Of a DNA stretch of 64,000 bases, positions 9,259 through 18,409 are shown in pieces. The DNA lies in contig NZ_FNQY01000001.1 of assembly GCF_900107765.1 (NCBI RefSeq), positions 186,001-250,000 on the forward strand, read 5' to 3'. Origin of the DNA: Arachidicoccus rhizosphaerae (GTDB lineage: Bacteria; Bacteroidota; Bacteroidia; Chitinophagales; Chitinophagaceae). The translations under genes and the position numbers were made by a program. The notes beneath the pieces are model-generated. The model was given only the letters and a program-made list of their open reading frames with translations. It did not search any database and was not told the origin of the DNA. Numbering within the stretch: the first letter of the stretch is position 1; every line of letters begins with the position of its first letter.

Positions 9259-11526
9259 TTAGAGCTGGATGGCCAGACTCACCCCTCCTTTCAAATGATT
9301 AAATGCTAAAAAGAGGGTAGAAGATGCCGGGTCCCAGCTATAATCCTCTATCCTTAGCAGGTTTCCATTTTGATCTGTCAATTTAATGTCCTGTTGCCGC
9401 GGTTGCTGCGGCAGTTTAATACGCATGCTGTTATGGGTTCCCTCAGGCCCCTTGACTAAACAGGTAAAAAGTTTAGTGGACCGGTTATATATGCTGTCCG
9501 TTACTCTTCCGGCCACGGCCAGCACGCGGACATCCTTTTTATCTTGTTTGCCTGCAGTCAGATCATAGAGCAGTGTCTGCGCGCCTGGTTTGACTACCAT
9601 TTCATGCACCACCGGCAAGCCGGGGTTATATAAATTTATATAATGACCTTTTAAGACAAGGGGATCCGTGGAGGGGCCGTCCGCTAAAACCGAGGCCACC
9701 AGATAAGGTCCTCTTTTTAGGGTAAAATAATTCTTAGTTTGAAATTTGTCATTACCCCCTGACTGCACCCTGCTTTTCTGATACGCTTCTTTTGCCAGTA
9801 AGAGTAGTTGATTTCCTTGATCAGGCTGCATTACCAGCGTCTTCGGATCTTTTTTTATGATCCACACCCGGCCTTTCCCTTTTTTATAAACCCGTGACTC
9901 TGCTGCTTTATACTGAATGCCCAGTTGTTTAAATAAATCTTCCGAAGGGCTTTTATAAGAACGGCCCTCGGTATTCCACCATTCCTTGACCTGCTGAAAA
10001 GGATCATCGTCTTTTCCATAATAAATTAGCGAGCCTCCGGATGCTACCCAGGCCGCTAACTGTTTATGTACCTCGGGGGACTGAGGCTTCATGTTGGCAT
10101 AACTCATTATCAAAACCCTGACGCCTTTGAGCGCCTCAGGATAGCCCAGGTTTTCCATATGGACGGTTTGTACCGGAATCCCCTGTTCAATTAAAGGCAT
10201 TACCATACCGTAAAAATTGGACAACTGGGGATCCTCATAGCCGTTATGCGTCGGGAACCTTTGAAACATCATGGAATTGCTGAGCAGAACAGCGATGCCG
10301 GCTGTCCCCGATACCCTGGTCTCAGACAGTGGCATTTGTTGCAGCGCGCCTACCATCACCTGCACCTGAGTGGCATAGGCCGCCGGTATCGGTTGTTTTT
10401 TTTCCGCTCCTTCTACTTTAAACCGGCCCAGATAAATCCTGCTGGGCCAGGGCATGACCTCATAGGTATTCACGCTTGGATACATTAGCTCTGCCGTAAA
10501 GGTGGCTTCGTAATTTCTTTTATAATCATCCCAGCTTCTGGACCTGTCTTCAATGGGATCCGTTAGTAAATAAATCTTTCTATTTGTGGGCGCTGTCATT
10601 GAAATCATCGATCCGTATTCCAGATAGGCGTTTTCAAATACACGTTCTTTTTTAACCCCATTGTAATAAACCGGTTCTCTGGCAGTTCCGGTCCAGACCT
10701 GAGCAATATAACCGTCGACATGCTGAAGGCTGGCCAGACTAGCCTCCGGGCTTACGATCTGCCAGCTTGAATAATTGATCAGTGAATGGGTCGGAACAAA
10801 ACAACCGACCTCTCTGCCAACGCTGCGGCTATATCTTTTAGCGTAAGCAAATAATGTATCCAGTGCTCTGTAATACAAGTGGTACTTTAGTTTGGAGGAC
10901 AGATAAGTTGCTTCAGCGGAACTATCCTGAGGCTGCCAGGGAGCGTGATAAAAGCTTTGCCACTCCTTTTTAAAGGCCTCACTGTAACCCGATCTTGCCC
11001 AATACTCAGGCTCTTCTAAATAAATAGCCGTTACGCCTGCATCTATCGCTTTTTTAATATGTGTTTTTAAATAGTTCAGGTAATTAAGGGTAGGAACGAT
11101 ATAAGGTACATTTTCCCCATGCCAGATGATTTTACCGTCTTTCATGGTCTGGCCCTCATCAAAATGCTGCCGGCCGTCGTACTGTCCTAAAAAATAATCC
11201 TTGTACTGTCCCCACGCGGATCCAGTCATAAACTGGACATTATATCCCTGCTCCTGCCAGCTGTTGACACGCTGTTGAAAATGACCGCCAGCATCATTAA
11301 TGCCATAGACCATGGCTATATCCGCCCGCACGTCATATCTGGCGTCCCACTTATCTGCAATCTGAAAAGATGTTTTGGCGGCGGAGTCCTGCCTGACAGG
11401 CTGACCGCAAACCATGGCGCTATTAAAAGCCAACAGGCTCATACAGAGCCCTGTCATTTTTAAAAAGGCGGACTTTATTCCGGGTGCAACCCAAGGCTGA
11501 CAACGGTAGGAAAAATGATTTTGCAT
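9259..11526 (-). CDS. Secreted TIM-barrel protein with GATase-like domain, family not recognised
   Basis: I do not recognise the family. The 755-residue protein has a hydrophobic export segment at about residues 25-41. Residues about 60-370 read like a TIM barrel of a retaining glycosidase: GVTAIYLEEPEYWARSGYSE carries paired acidic residues, and VDGYIAQVWTGTAREP, KIYLLTDPIEDRSRSW and NTYEVMPWPSRIY follow. Residues about 400-520 (GIAVLLSN, LKGVRVLIMSYANMKPQ, GGSLIYYG) resemble the glutamine-amidotransferase-like trimerisation domain of GH42-type beta-galactosidases. The C-terminal third looks like beta-sandwich modules. It follows the plant/mannan glycan genes on the same strand, so a secreted glycosidase is likely, with unknown substrate. 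Confidence 0.6.
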   Translation of the reverse strand: MQNHFSYRCQPWVAPGIKSAFLKMTGLCMSLLAFNSAMVCGQPVRQDSAAKTSFQIADKWDARYDVRADIAMVYGINDAGGHFQQRVNSWQEQGYNVQFMTGSAWGQYKDYFLGQYDGRQHFDEGQTMKDGKIIWHGENVPYIVPTLNYLNYLKTHIKKAIDAGVTAIYLEEPEYWARSGYSEAFKKEWQSFYHAPWQPQDSSAEATYLSSKLKYHLYYRALDTLFAYAKRYSRSVGREVGCFVPTHSLINYSSWQIVSPEASLASLQHVDGYIAQVWTGTAREPVYYNGVKKERVFENAYLEYGSMISMTAPTNRKIYLLTDPIEDRSRSWDDYKRNYEATFTAELMYPSVNTYEVMPWPSRIYLGRFKVEGAEKKQPIPAAYATQVQVMVGALQQMPLSETRVSGTAGIAVLLSNSMMFQRFPTHNGYEDPQLSNFYGMVMPLIEQGIPVQTVHMENLGYPEALKGVRVLIMSYANMKPQSPEVHKQLAAWVASGGSLIYYGKDDDPFQQVKEWWNTEGRSYKSPSEDLFKQLGIQYKAAESRVYKKGKGRVWIIKKDPKTLVMQPDQGNQLLLLAKEAYQKSRVQSGGNDKFQTKNYFTLKRGPYLVASVLADGPSTDPLVLKGHYINLYNPGLPVVHEMVVKPGAQTLLYDLTAGKQDKKDVRVLAVAGRVTDSIYNRSTKLFTCLVKGPEGTHNSMRIKLPQQPRQQDIKLTDQNGNLLRIEDYSWDPASSTLFLAFNHLKGGVSLAIQL

Positions 11527-11583
11527 ATATTTTTAAAGGGGGTTCTGTAAAAAATTCAACATAGGTCTGATCAGGCCCGGCTT

Positions 11584-12690
11584 CTATTTTAGCCAGCTTT
11601 CAATCACTTCCAAAAAATATCCGATCTCCTCTGCCTTATTATAAAAATGCATACTGACTCTCAATGTACCGGCTCTGTTGGTGACTATTATTCCCTGTTT
11701 TGCCAGATAAGCCCCTAATGAGCCGTTATGGTTACTTATCTCCTTGAGTACCACAATAGAAGCTCTGTTCTGTATGGTATAATCACCGACAATTTCTATT
11801 TTTTCTTTATGAGTAACCAGCCCATCTAATAGCGATTTTGTCAGTCTCATATTATGCTGATAAATGCGATCAATCCCTATCTCCATTTTTTCAAGCAATG
11901 CTTCATAGAGTAAAGCAAGTCCGTAAATATTCAGACCACCAGGCTCATAACTTCTGGCTGTACCTTTAAAATCCAGACTAGAAGCGCCGGTAATGACGGG
12001 CGGATACTGGACTAAAAAAGAAGGGTCAAAATAAATAATGCCGTTTCCAAATCCGCTGTTCATCCATTTATAATTACTGGCGATCAGAACATCAATACCT
12101 AACTCCTGCATCGCAATAGGAATCGCCCCAAGGCTTTGCGTAGCATCCACCACTAGTTTTACCTGGTATTGTTTGCAAAGGGCGGACAGGGCCGCAATAT
12201 CCGTTTTAAAACCTGTTTGCCACTGCACATGACCGATGGCCAGAATATCAATGGTATGTTCTTTAAAAATCTTTTCTACGGACTCAACAGATAAATAAAA
12301 GCCATCCGTCCGTTCTACCCATTGTACCTTAAAACCATTTTGGATAAAAGGTGCTGTAATAGACGGATAATCGTTTTGGTAAAGCAAAATGGATTCATCC
12401 CCTTTTAAGGATTGCACCAGTATGTTCATGGCATAGGAGAAATTAGGAATAAAGGCCAGTCGCTGCTCGTCAACACCCAAAAAAGTTGCCAGGGTTTTTC
12501 GATATAGCGGCTCTTCTTTTTCCCGCCACAGCTCCGATCTGGTAGAGCTGTTTATTGCAAAATCATTATATATCTCAGCAGCCGTTTGCAGGCTTGCCTT
12601 TGATATAATGCCGCAGCCGGCAGTATTTAAATACGCCTTAGGCACTATTTGTGGTTCCATGGAAATTGATTTGGTCGTGAATTGTATCAC
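11584..12690 (-). CDS. Class V aminotransferase-fold PLP-dependent enzyme
   Basis: A 368-residue fold-type I PLP enzyme of the cysteine desulfurase/isopenicillin epimerase-like group. VVDATQSLGAIPI carries the Asp that pairs with the pyridine nitrogen, and ASNYKWMNSGFGNGIIY carries the Schiff-base Lys. There is no signal peptide. The open frame begins with GTG at 12690; an ATG ten codons in (12660, MEPQIVPKAYLNTAG) is an equally good start and better matches the family N-terminus. The substrate is unknown. The AraC regulator lies upstream on the same strand, 45 bp away, and may control it. Confidence 0.82.
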   Translation of the reverse strand: MIQFTTKSISMEPQIVPKAYLNTAGCGIISKASLQTAAEIYNDFAINSSTRSELWREKEEPLYRKTLATFLGVDEQRLAFIPNFSYAMNILVQSLKGDESILLYQNDYPSITAPFIQNGFKVQWVERTDGFYLSVESVEKIFKEHTIDILAIGHVQWQTGFKTDIAALSALCKQYQVKLVVDATQSLGAIPIAMQELGIDVLIASNYKWMNSGFGNGIIYFDPSFLVQYPPVITGASSLDFKGTARSYEPGGLNIYGLALLYEALLEKMEIGIDRIYQHNMRLTKSLLDGLVTHKEKIEIVGDYTIQNRASIVVLKEISNHNGSLGAYLAKQGIIVTNRAGTLRVSMHFYNKAEEIGYFLEVIESWLK

Positions 12691-12735
12691 AATTTACTAA
12701 TTTTTCCACTGGCTCCTTATTGATTCACATTTAAT

Positions 12736-13650
12736 TTAAAGTTCAAGCAGGGCTTCAGCAGAAGCGAGATCTACAGAGCTGGTCGTTCTAAGCTCATTTC
12801 TGTATTGCAGTGGCGTACGCCCCATCGTATCCTTAAACTTCTTATTAAAATGACTATAGTTATTAAAGCCGCATTCATAACAGATATCCGTAATGGCTAA
12901 ATTTGTCTCATGCAATAATTTGGCGGCGTGGATCAGCCGGTATTCAATCAGATACTGGACAAAAGTCTTATTGGTGATCTTTTTAAAATATTTACAGAAA
13001 GAAGAAGGGGTGAGAAAAACCTGAGCCGCAATATCTGCCAGGGGTATCTCTTCATTAAAATTTTCCTTAACATAATTGAAGATGCGATTAATCTTTTCCT
13101 GGTCTTCCACCTTTGCCTCTAATAAAATACTACCGGCATTTAATACCGTGTACTGTTGGGCACTTGCCATCATGGTCAGTGCTTTAAAAAAGGTCAATAG
13201 CCGCTGTGGCCCCTCAAGGCCTTGCATGGATTCTAGTACGGCTCCTATGGTTCTTTTATCCTCTCCGTGAAAAACCATCCCGCTTTTCGCCCGCTCAAAT
13301 AAACGGAGAACGGACTTTAGTTCAGGGATATGGAAAAACCCTTCCCCAAACGCTTCCATCCGCCATTGTATTAAAGTCTCCCTTTGATTGCCTCTCAGGC
13401 TGCGTGTAAAGCCGCAATGTGGCAAATTTGAGCCGATTAAAATCAAATCTCCATTCCTGTAATGGGACAAATGCGTCCCTACCTGTCGTTTACCTGCACC
13501 TTCATTGACATATACCAGCTCGAATTCCGGGTGATAATGCCAGGCAGAGGCAGTAGGGTTCGGATGACTTTCATCGTAGCGCTGATAATAAAAACTATAA
13601 CCGAACTGCGGTTTAATGATTTCAATTCTGGGCTTAAATGATGATTCCAT
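12736..13650 (-). CDS. AraC-family transcriptional regulator with N-terminal cupin
   Basis: 304 residues. The first half is a cupin-like sensor domain (HYHPEFELVYVNEGAGKRQVG, then NGDLILIGSNLPHCG). The last 100 residues are a double helix-turn-helix of the AraC type: IPLADIAAQVFLTPSSFCKYFKKITNKTF and LAITDICYECGFNNYSHFNKKFKDTMGRTPLQYR. Regulators of this shape usually sense a sugar or related small molecule and activate catabolic genes. The adjacent PLP enzyme gene is the likeliest target, though the GH genes further downstream are also possible. Confidence 0.92.
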   Translation of the reverse strand: MESSFKPRIEIIKPQFGYSFYYQRYDESHPNPTASAWHYHPEFELVYVNEGAGKRQVGTHLSHYRNGDLILIGSNLPHCGFTRSLRGNQRETLIQWRMEAFGEGFFHIPELKSVLRLFERAKSGMVFHGEDKRTIGAVLESMQGLEGPQRLLTFFKALTMMASAQQYTVLNAGSILLEAKVEDQEKINRIFNYVKENFNEEIPLADIAAQVFLTPSSFCKYFKKITNKTFVQYLIEYRLIHAAKLLHETNLAITDICYECGFNNYSHFNKKFKDTMGRTPLQYRNELRTTSSVDLASAEALLEL

Positions 13651-13947
13651 AACAATTTGTTTTTATAGCCCTTACACGTACTTCCAGGGCCCTTTTCTTT
13701 AACAAAACTGCAGCACTTAACGGCGGCTTTAATTTTTTTTTGGCTAAAACCCCGCTGTTTGCGGGCATTTTACCCATTTTTCAATACCCCACTTAACACC
13801 GCCCGGCCAAATTTCCTAATGTCGCGTTAATAAACTAACAGTTGATTATGCAATATTATTAAATTGTAAACACAAAACTAACGCTTATTGAACAAAATAC
13901 CATAGTTTTTGGATTAAATTCATGTTATTATCGGTTTTGGCCCGTTC

Positions 13948-13955
13948 TATCTTTG
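13948..13955 (+). promoter_or_regulatory. Bacteroidota-type -7 element (TATCTTTG)
   Basis: Exact match to TAnnTTTG, 40 bp before the start of the small secreted protein gene. A convincing TTTG -33 element at the usual 19-bp spacing is not seen. Confidence 0.6.
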
Positions 13956-13994
13956 CAGTAGAAAATTAAGAATAACCAACTAAAAAATATAAAT

Positions 13995-14576
13995 ATGAAA
14001 AAGTTCATTCAACTTAGTTTAACTGCGGTAGTTTTTACCTTAATGACTGCAATGGCCAAGGCTGACAACATTTACGGTAATATCAATGTCCTTTCCAATG
14101 GCGTGGTAAAAGTAATGATCAGCGATGTTCCAACTGCACACAACATTTCTGTTTCCGACGAAAACGGTAACAACCTGTATGAGTTAAGCGATATGAAAGC
14201 AGGTTCCTTCAAAAATATCGATTTCTCTATGGTTCCGGATGGTACTTACTACATCAAAGTAGAAAACAATAGATCTATCGAAACAACCAAGGTTGATAAA
14301 ATTGACGGCGCTGTAACCATCGCCAGCGAATCCAGCCTGTTTGTTAAGCCCATCTTCAGAAGAGAAGGTGATGTTTTAAACGTATTTTTCTCTAATCCTG
14401 CTAAAAAAGACGTGGAAATCAATGTATACAACCAGAATGGTTCTTTGATCAACACCGTTAAAACAAGTACGGCATCTGTTTCTAAAGGATTTGACTTCTC
14501 TAAAAGCCTGCATGGCAACTATAAAGTAGTTCTGTCTCAGGATAATTATGTATTCAGCACTGATTTTGATTTTTAA
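13995..14576 (+). CDS. Small secreted protein with immunoglobulin-like repeats, unknown function
   Basis: 193 residues with a clear signal peptide (MKKF..., cleavage near AKA-DN). The mature part has two similar beta-rich units: VVKVMISDVPTAHNISVSDENGNNLYELSD... and VLNVFFSNPAKKDVEINVYNQNGSLINTVK.... The pattern, including 'GxYxVxL' near the end, resembles DUF3244 or the secretion-tail (Por/T9SS) beta-sandwich fold, but the whole protein is only two such modules with no catalytic domain. It has its own -7 element and strong terminator, so it is a single-gene unit. Codon choice favours common codons, suggesting good expression. Confidence 0.65.
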   Translation: MKKFIQLSLTAVVFTLMTAMAKADNIYGNINVLSNGVVKVMISDVPTAHNISVSDENGNNLYELSDMKAGSFKNIDFSMVPDGTYYIKVENNRSIETTKVDKIDGAVTIASESSLFVKPIFRREGDVLNVFFSNPAKKDVEINVYNQNGSLINTVKTSTASVSKGFDFSKSLHGNYKVVLSQDNYVFSTDFDF

Positions 14577-14610
14577 TATAGGACCCAGAAACAACCTAAT
14601 CATTTTTTGT

Positions 14611-14645
14611 AAGCCGGATCTTTTTTAAGACCCGGCTTTTTTTTG
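14611..14645 (+). terminator. Rho-independent terminator
   Basis: Stem AAGCCGGaTCTT / AAGAcCCGGCTT with one G-U or mismatch position and a short T-rich loop, followed by a run of eight T. It lies 35 bp after the secreted-protein stop codon. Confidence 0.85.
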
Positions 14646-15136
14646 TTAGCCCTTTAACTAGGTAAGGCAAAAAATAGCGATATAGTTGTTTATATTGCTA
14701 TTTATTTTTTTGCCCTTTATCTCTTGTTAAATAACTAAATATGGTATACCCGGTAAAAACTCAGATAATAATAGGAGTGTGCAGTAATATGTAGTTTTTC
14801 CAACTGGCAATAGATATAAGCAAGGAGCGTTTGATGAGTAGATGATTGTTAATCCCCCGCGCTGAGTACTTCAGCATAGTGATGAATCCGTAAAACTTCT
14901 TTCAACGCGCCCTATATGCACTATCCGAAGAGCAACTTTCAGGAAAAGGACATCAGAATTTAATGGAAAAAATTGCAATATTGGTTAGCTTTGCCTTTAA
15001 AGCAAATATCATGGCAGCAGCTTAGGCAGAACACAGACCGCATCACTCTGGCGTTTTTATAATTGAATAAAATTGGACATCACTATTTGTGATCTCCAAT
15101 TACAAGAAGTAGGTATTCAATAATAATTCTAAGATA
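14646..15136 (+). other. Intergenic stretch without a supported gene
   Basis: About 490 bp with no full ORF. A 43-codon open frame without a start (about 14897-15026, ...ALYALSEEQLSGKGHQ..., ending MAAA) looks coding-like and may be the tail of a decayed gene, but I do not recognise it. Confidence 0.35.
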
Positions 15137-15436
15137 ATGAACATTGGAGAATTAATATTTGTTCAGGTTATTTACCTAACAGTTTTGATATTGGTCATTA
15201 CAGCCACACGCAAATTAGGCAGGAATGGTATTGTTTATTGGATTATTACTGGGCTTTATGCTTTGATATTTACCTGGCTTGTTAATGAATATACAGCTTT
15301 TACAGTAAAAACAGACCCGGGGGCTTTGTTTGCATGGGGAATGTATTCAATAATAGTACCAGGGATATTAACACTTATCGCTTTAATTGTATTCATTATC
15401 TCACGTATAGTTATCCGAAAAAACAGTAAAATATAA
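15137..15436 (+). CDS. Small integral membrane protein, unknown function
   Basis: A 99-residue hydrophobic protein with three predicted membrane helices (about residues 5-22, 30-48 and 67-92) and a basic C-terminus (RIVIRKNSKI). No family is recognised. It stands alone, flanked by gene-free DNA with mobile-element remains, so it may be an accessory gene. Codon use and the uninterrupted helices argue for a real gene. Confidence 0.5.
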   Translation: MNIGELIFVQVIYLTVLILVITATRKLGRNGIVYWIITGLYALIFTWLVNEYTAFTVKTDPGALFAWGMYSIIVPGILTLIALIVFIISRIVIRKNSKI

Positions 15437-16100
15437 CCATGAGGCTGCTCGCTAGGCCCTAGCCATATGACAAGGGGTTTTTGCCGTCTTGGGCAGTTAT
15501 TCGAAAATGTCGAATAACGGAATTTTCATCCAATTCATCAACAGCAAATATTTTTTCAGATGATAACTAATCCTTTGTATTTCATCATTATAAAGTGTTC
15601 CCGTTATTTTTGAGAAAGCCAAATATTTTCATCTTCATAATTTGTTTCAACACCACGATAGAAAGGTAGATGGCGATTTGGAAGCCAATATAGTTAGATT
15701 ATATTGCGGTGCTTCACATAAAGGTTATTCAAAATGGGCCTGGCGTCTAATAGCCGAGCTGGATAGCAAGGGCATCTTTTATTAGAAGGTGGGAAATAAA
15801 AGTAGACTTTAGAGATCAGAAAACATCAGTGATCTGCCATCAGGCACAAATCAGGGCAAAACTGCAGTAGCAAAAGTTCCCGTCGTAATTTCTGCCCGCC
15901 TCCGAATGCAGCTGCTGTATCACACAAAGGACAGGGGGTTTCCAGGAGTGAAAATTAGATGCCAAGTATAAATATTCATTTTTTTCCGCCTTGGTGAACA
16001 TCGAAAAAAATAATCGAAGTATGAAAAAATGGCAAACTCAACATTTTCCTCCTTTTTTATGGCTGCCACCTACAGTGCTAAAAGTTTCCTAAAAACATTT
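15437..16100 (+). other. Gene-poor stretch with decayed sequences
   Basis: Apart from the IS630 relic listed separately, it holds a possible frame-shifted minus-strand fragment near 15500-15640 (MKIFGFLKNNGNT then, after a shift, YNDEIQRISYHLKK...). A plus-strand coding-like fragment lies near 15830-15975 (DLPSGTNQGKTAVAKVP...). Neither could be assigned to a family. Confidence 0.35.
15660..15785 (+). pseudogene. IS630-family transposase remnant
   Basis: A 41-codon open frame without a start codon reads RKVDGDLEANIVRLYCGA, then SHKGYSKWAWRLIAELDS, and ends at TAG (15783-15785). This matches the helix-turn-helix segment of IS630-type transposases (typically KVDGxxEAxIVxLxCxxPPxGxxxWxLRLLAD). 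The DDE catalytic part and both terminal repeats are missing. Confidence 0.65.
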
Positions 16101-16104
16101 TGTT

Positions 16105-16150
16105 TACGAAACTTTTCGTATGTTTGTCTACGAAATCAATCGTAGACAAA
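16105..16150 (+). promoter_or_regulatory. Two palindromic operators upstream of the BlaI-like gene
   Basis: Operator 1 is TACGAAA-CT-TTTCGTA (16105-16120). Operator 2 is TTTGTCTACGA-N6-TCGTAGACAAA (16123-16150), a perfect 11-bp inverted repeat whose last base is the A of the ATG at 16150. Both share the core TACGA/TCGTA. This arrangement fits autoregulation by the BlaI/MecI/CopY repressor encoded immediately downstream, and it argues that translation starts at 16150 rather than at the in-frame ATG at 16120. Confidence 0.8.
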
Positions 16151-16530
16151 TGCAAAACAGGAAAATTACCGATAGTGAACTTGAAATTCTTCAGATTTTG
16201 TGGGCTAATGGACCTAGTACCGTCAGAACCATCCATGAAAGCCTGGGCACAGAAAAGCAAACCGGCTATACAACCACATTAAAGCTAATGCAAATCATGT
16301 TCGAAAAAGGTTTGCTGACCAGAGACGCTTCCTCCCGTACCCATATATATGCAGCAGCCATTTCTGAGCAAAGCGGCAAACAGCAGGCCCTGGATAAAAT
16401 TATTGATTCGGTTTTCAAAGGATCTCCAACGAAGCTGGTCATGCAGGCCCTGGGAGGTTATCAGCCTTCTACCCAGGAAATTGATGCGATAAAAGCCTAC
16501 CTGGATGAGCTGCAAAAACAAAATCCCTAA
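16150..16530 (+). CDS. BlaI/MecI/CopY-family repressor
   Basis: Counting from ATG 16150, the protein has 126 residues (MQNRKITDSELEILQILWAN...). The winged-helix domain is typical: ITDSELEILQILWANGPSTVRTIHE, GYTTTLKLMQIMFEKGLLTRD and THIYAAAI. The C-terminal dimerisation helix follows. An upstream ATG at 16120 would put a perfect operator inside the coding region and is unlikely. It lies 33 bp before the M56 peptidase gene. In this family the membrane metallopeptidase inactivates the repressor on a signal, so the pair forms a self-contained signalling unit. Confidence 0.93.
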   Translation: MQNRKITDSELEILQILWANGPSTVRTIHESLGTEKQTGYTTTLKLMQIMFEKGLLTRDASSRTHIYAAAISEQSGKQQALDKIIDSVFKGSPTKLVMQALGGYQPSTQEIDAIKAYLDELQKQNP

Positions 16531-16563
16531 ACAATAACGGTCTATCCATTTAAATTAAAACAC

Positions 16564-18345
16564 ATGGAAACATTATTTAATTGGTTATCAAGTCCCGCAT
16601 TTAAAGCGCTAGGCATGAGCCTGCTGTCCAGTCTTTGGCAGGCTGCGATCCTTTATTTCCTGACCTATGCTTTAATATGGCTGAATAGGAACAGCGCAGC
16701 CAGAATCAAATACAATCTGGCAGCCGTTGGCTCTTTAATAGCAACGATCTGGTTTATTCAGACTTTTATTTACTATTTAAACCTGGAAACAAGCCTGTCC
16801 GGTCAGATAAAAGAACAATCTGCTGCACTATTTTATTTTCCGGGAAACTTTCCTGTGTTAACTACGGTGTATCCGGGAGCCGCGACTGAAACAGGATTTC
16901 ATTTAAGCAAGTGTATTCCACTGGCGCTTATCATTTATTTCATAGGAGTTACCATCCTGCTATTTAAAGTTTTATTCAGTTATCTGCAAACGCGCCAACT
17001 AAAAACGAGCGGACTGTTCACTGCGCCAGTGCAATATATGCAACACTTAGCCGCAACCAGTAAGCAATTTAATATCGCTTCCAGGGTACAGCTCTATTTA
17101 TCAGACAAGATCAATACGCCACTGATGATGGGATACCTTAAACCCATTATATTACTTCCTGTTTCCATTATCACCCATCTGTCAGCCGTACAAATAGAAG
17201 CAATAATTACACACGAACTGGCCCATATTCGCAGGCAGGATTATCTGGTAAACTTTATCATGTCTATTGTTGAAGCGCTGTTTTTCTTTAATCCTTTTAT
17301 CTGGCTGTTGTCAAAAATCATGCGGGAGGAAAGAGAAAAAGCCTGTGATGAACTGGTCATCAAATCAGTTGCGCCTTACACCTATGCTACCGCATTACTT
17401 GCCCTGGAAAAAATTAATGAGACAAAGCGTCTTACCCTTGCTGCCAATGGACACAATTCATTTAAATTACTAAACAGGATTAAATTATTTACCATGAAAA
17501 AAAATCCCATTATTTCAGTAAAGCAAAAAATTGTCTCATTATTACTGATTATTATGGCAATTGGCTGTATTGCCTGGTTAAGCCCAAAACAACAACAGGC
17601 TAAAAACAAGCAAATAACAGCCACAAAAGAGGGAATGAAAGCGCAAAAGCAAATAACCGCTACCAATTCCGCCAGAACTAACCCCCAAATAATCCAGCCA
17701 AAGCAACCCGCAAGTCATTATTTAAGTTCTGCCGGATCCCGGACCGTTATGGACAGTATTACACCGCAAATGCAACAGCAGATAGATGAGATCACAAAGT
17801 CTGCCCAGAAAATAGCAGCTGGCTTTGCAGCAGATACCGCCTGGCAATCTAACCTTGCGGCCATCCAGCAAAAGGCCATGCAAATTACCTCCAAATTTGA
17901 ACAGGACCCGGCTTTTAAAGCGACTATTGAAAAAATAACTCAGGATGCCAAAGCGCTTTCCAGTAAAATGAAAGACGACCCGGCCTTAGAAAAGCAACTC
18001 AGAGACTTGGATCAAAACGCACAGCAGATGGCAGAGGCATATAAACCCTCCCCGGAAATGCAAAAACAATTAGAGGCGTTAAGTAATCGAAGTGCTGCCA
18101 TCGCCGCTTCCTTTGCCAAGGATACAGCCTGGAAAAATCAAATAAAGCACTTAAAATTCAGAGCAGAAAAACTGGCCAGACAACTCAAAGACAACCCTGA
18201 AATGCAGGAAAAAATAAAGAAAATGGCCGACACCTATAAAGATATGGCCATAAAGGTTTTAAATGATCCTAAATTTAAAAATCAGTTACAACAGCTTCAC
18301 GATGATCTGAGTCATATGAACTGGGATTTGGACAACGACGATTAA
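16564..18345 (+). CDS. M56-family (BlaR1-like) membrane metallopeptidase with helical repeat C-terminus
   Basis: 593 residues. The N-terminal half has membrane helices (about 15-40, 52-72, 118-140 and 230-250) and the zinc-protease motif H217-E-x-x-H221 (IITHELAHIRRQDYL) with the downstream REEREKACDELV helix supplying the third ligand. A further membrane helix is at about 328-345. The C-terminal 200 residues are exported and are not the penicillin-binding sensor of BlaR1. They are charged helical repeats of about 30-50 residues (QKIAAGFAADTAWQ..., SKFEQDPAFKATIEKI..., KMKDDPALEKQL..., ASFAKDTAWKNQI..., QLKDNPEMQEKI..., KVLNDPKFKNQL). The inducing signal is therefore probably not a beta-lactam (inference). 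Confidence 0.88.
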   Translation: METLFNWLSSPAFKALGMSLLSSLWQAAILYFLTYALIWLNRNSAARIKYNLAAVGSLIATIWFIQTFIYYLNLETSLSGQIKEQSAALFYFPGNFPVLTTVYPGAATETGFHLSKCIPLALIIYFIGVTILLFKVLFSYLQTRQLKTSGLFTAPVQYMQHLAATSKQFNIASRVQLYLSDKINTPLMMGYLKPIILLPVSIITHLSAVQIEAIITHELAHIRRQDYLVNFIMSIVEALFFFNPFIWLLSKIMREEREKACDELVIKSVAPYTYATALLALEKINETKRLTLAANGHNSFKLLNRIKLFTMKKNPIISVKQKIVSLLLIIMAIGCIAWLSPKQQQAKNKQITATKEGMKAQKQITATNSARTNPQIIQPKQPASHYLSSAGSRTVMDSITPQMQQQIDEITKSAQKIAAGFAADTAWQSNLAAIQQKAMQITSKFEQDPAFKATIEKITQDAKALSSKMKDDPALEKQLRDLDQNAQQMAEAYKPSPEMQKQLEALSNRSAAIAASFAKDTAWKNQIKHLKFRAEKLARQLKDNPEMQEKIKKMADTYKDMAIKVLNDPKFKNQLQQLHDDLSHMNWDLDNDD

Positions 18346-18358
18346 TAGTGCATTTTTT

Positions 18359-18389
18359 AAAAGAGGCGGGTTTAAAATCCGCCTCTTTT
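18359..18389. terminator. Bidirectional terminator between convergent genes
   Basis: Perfect 11-bp stem AAAAGAGGCGG / CCGCCTCTTTT with A-run and T-run flanks. It serves the M56 gene on the plus strand and the VOC gene on the minus strand. Confidence 0.88.
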
Positions 18390-18409
18390 TTATATTATAG
18401 TTCTCCCGC

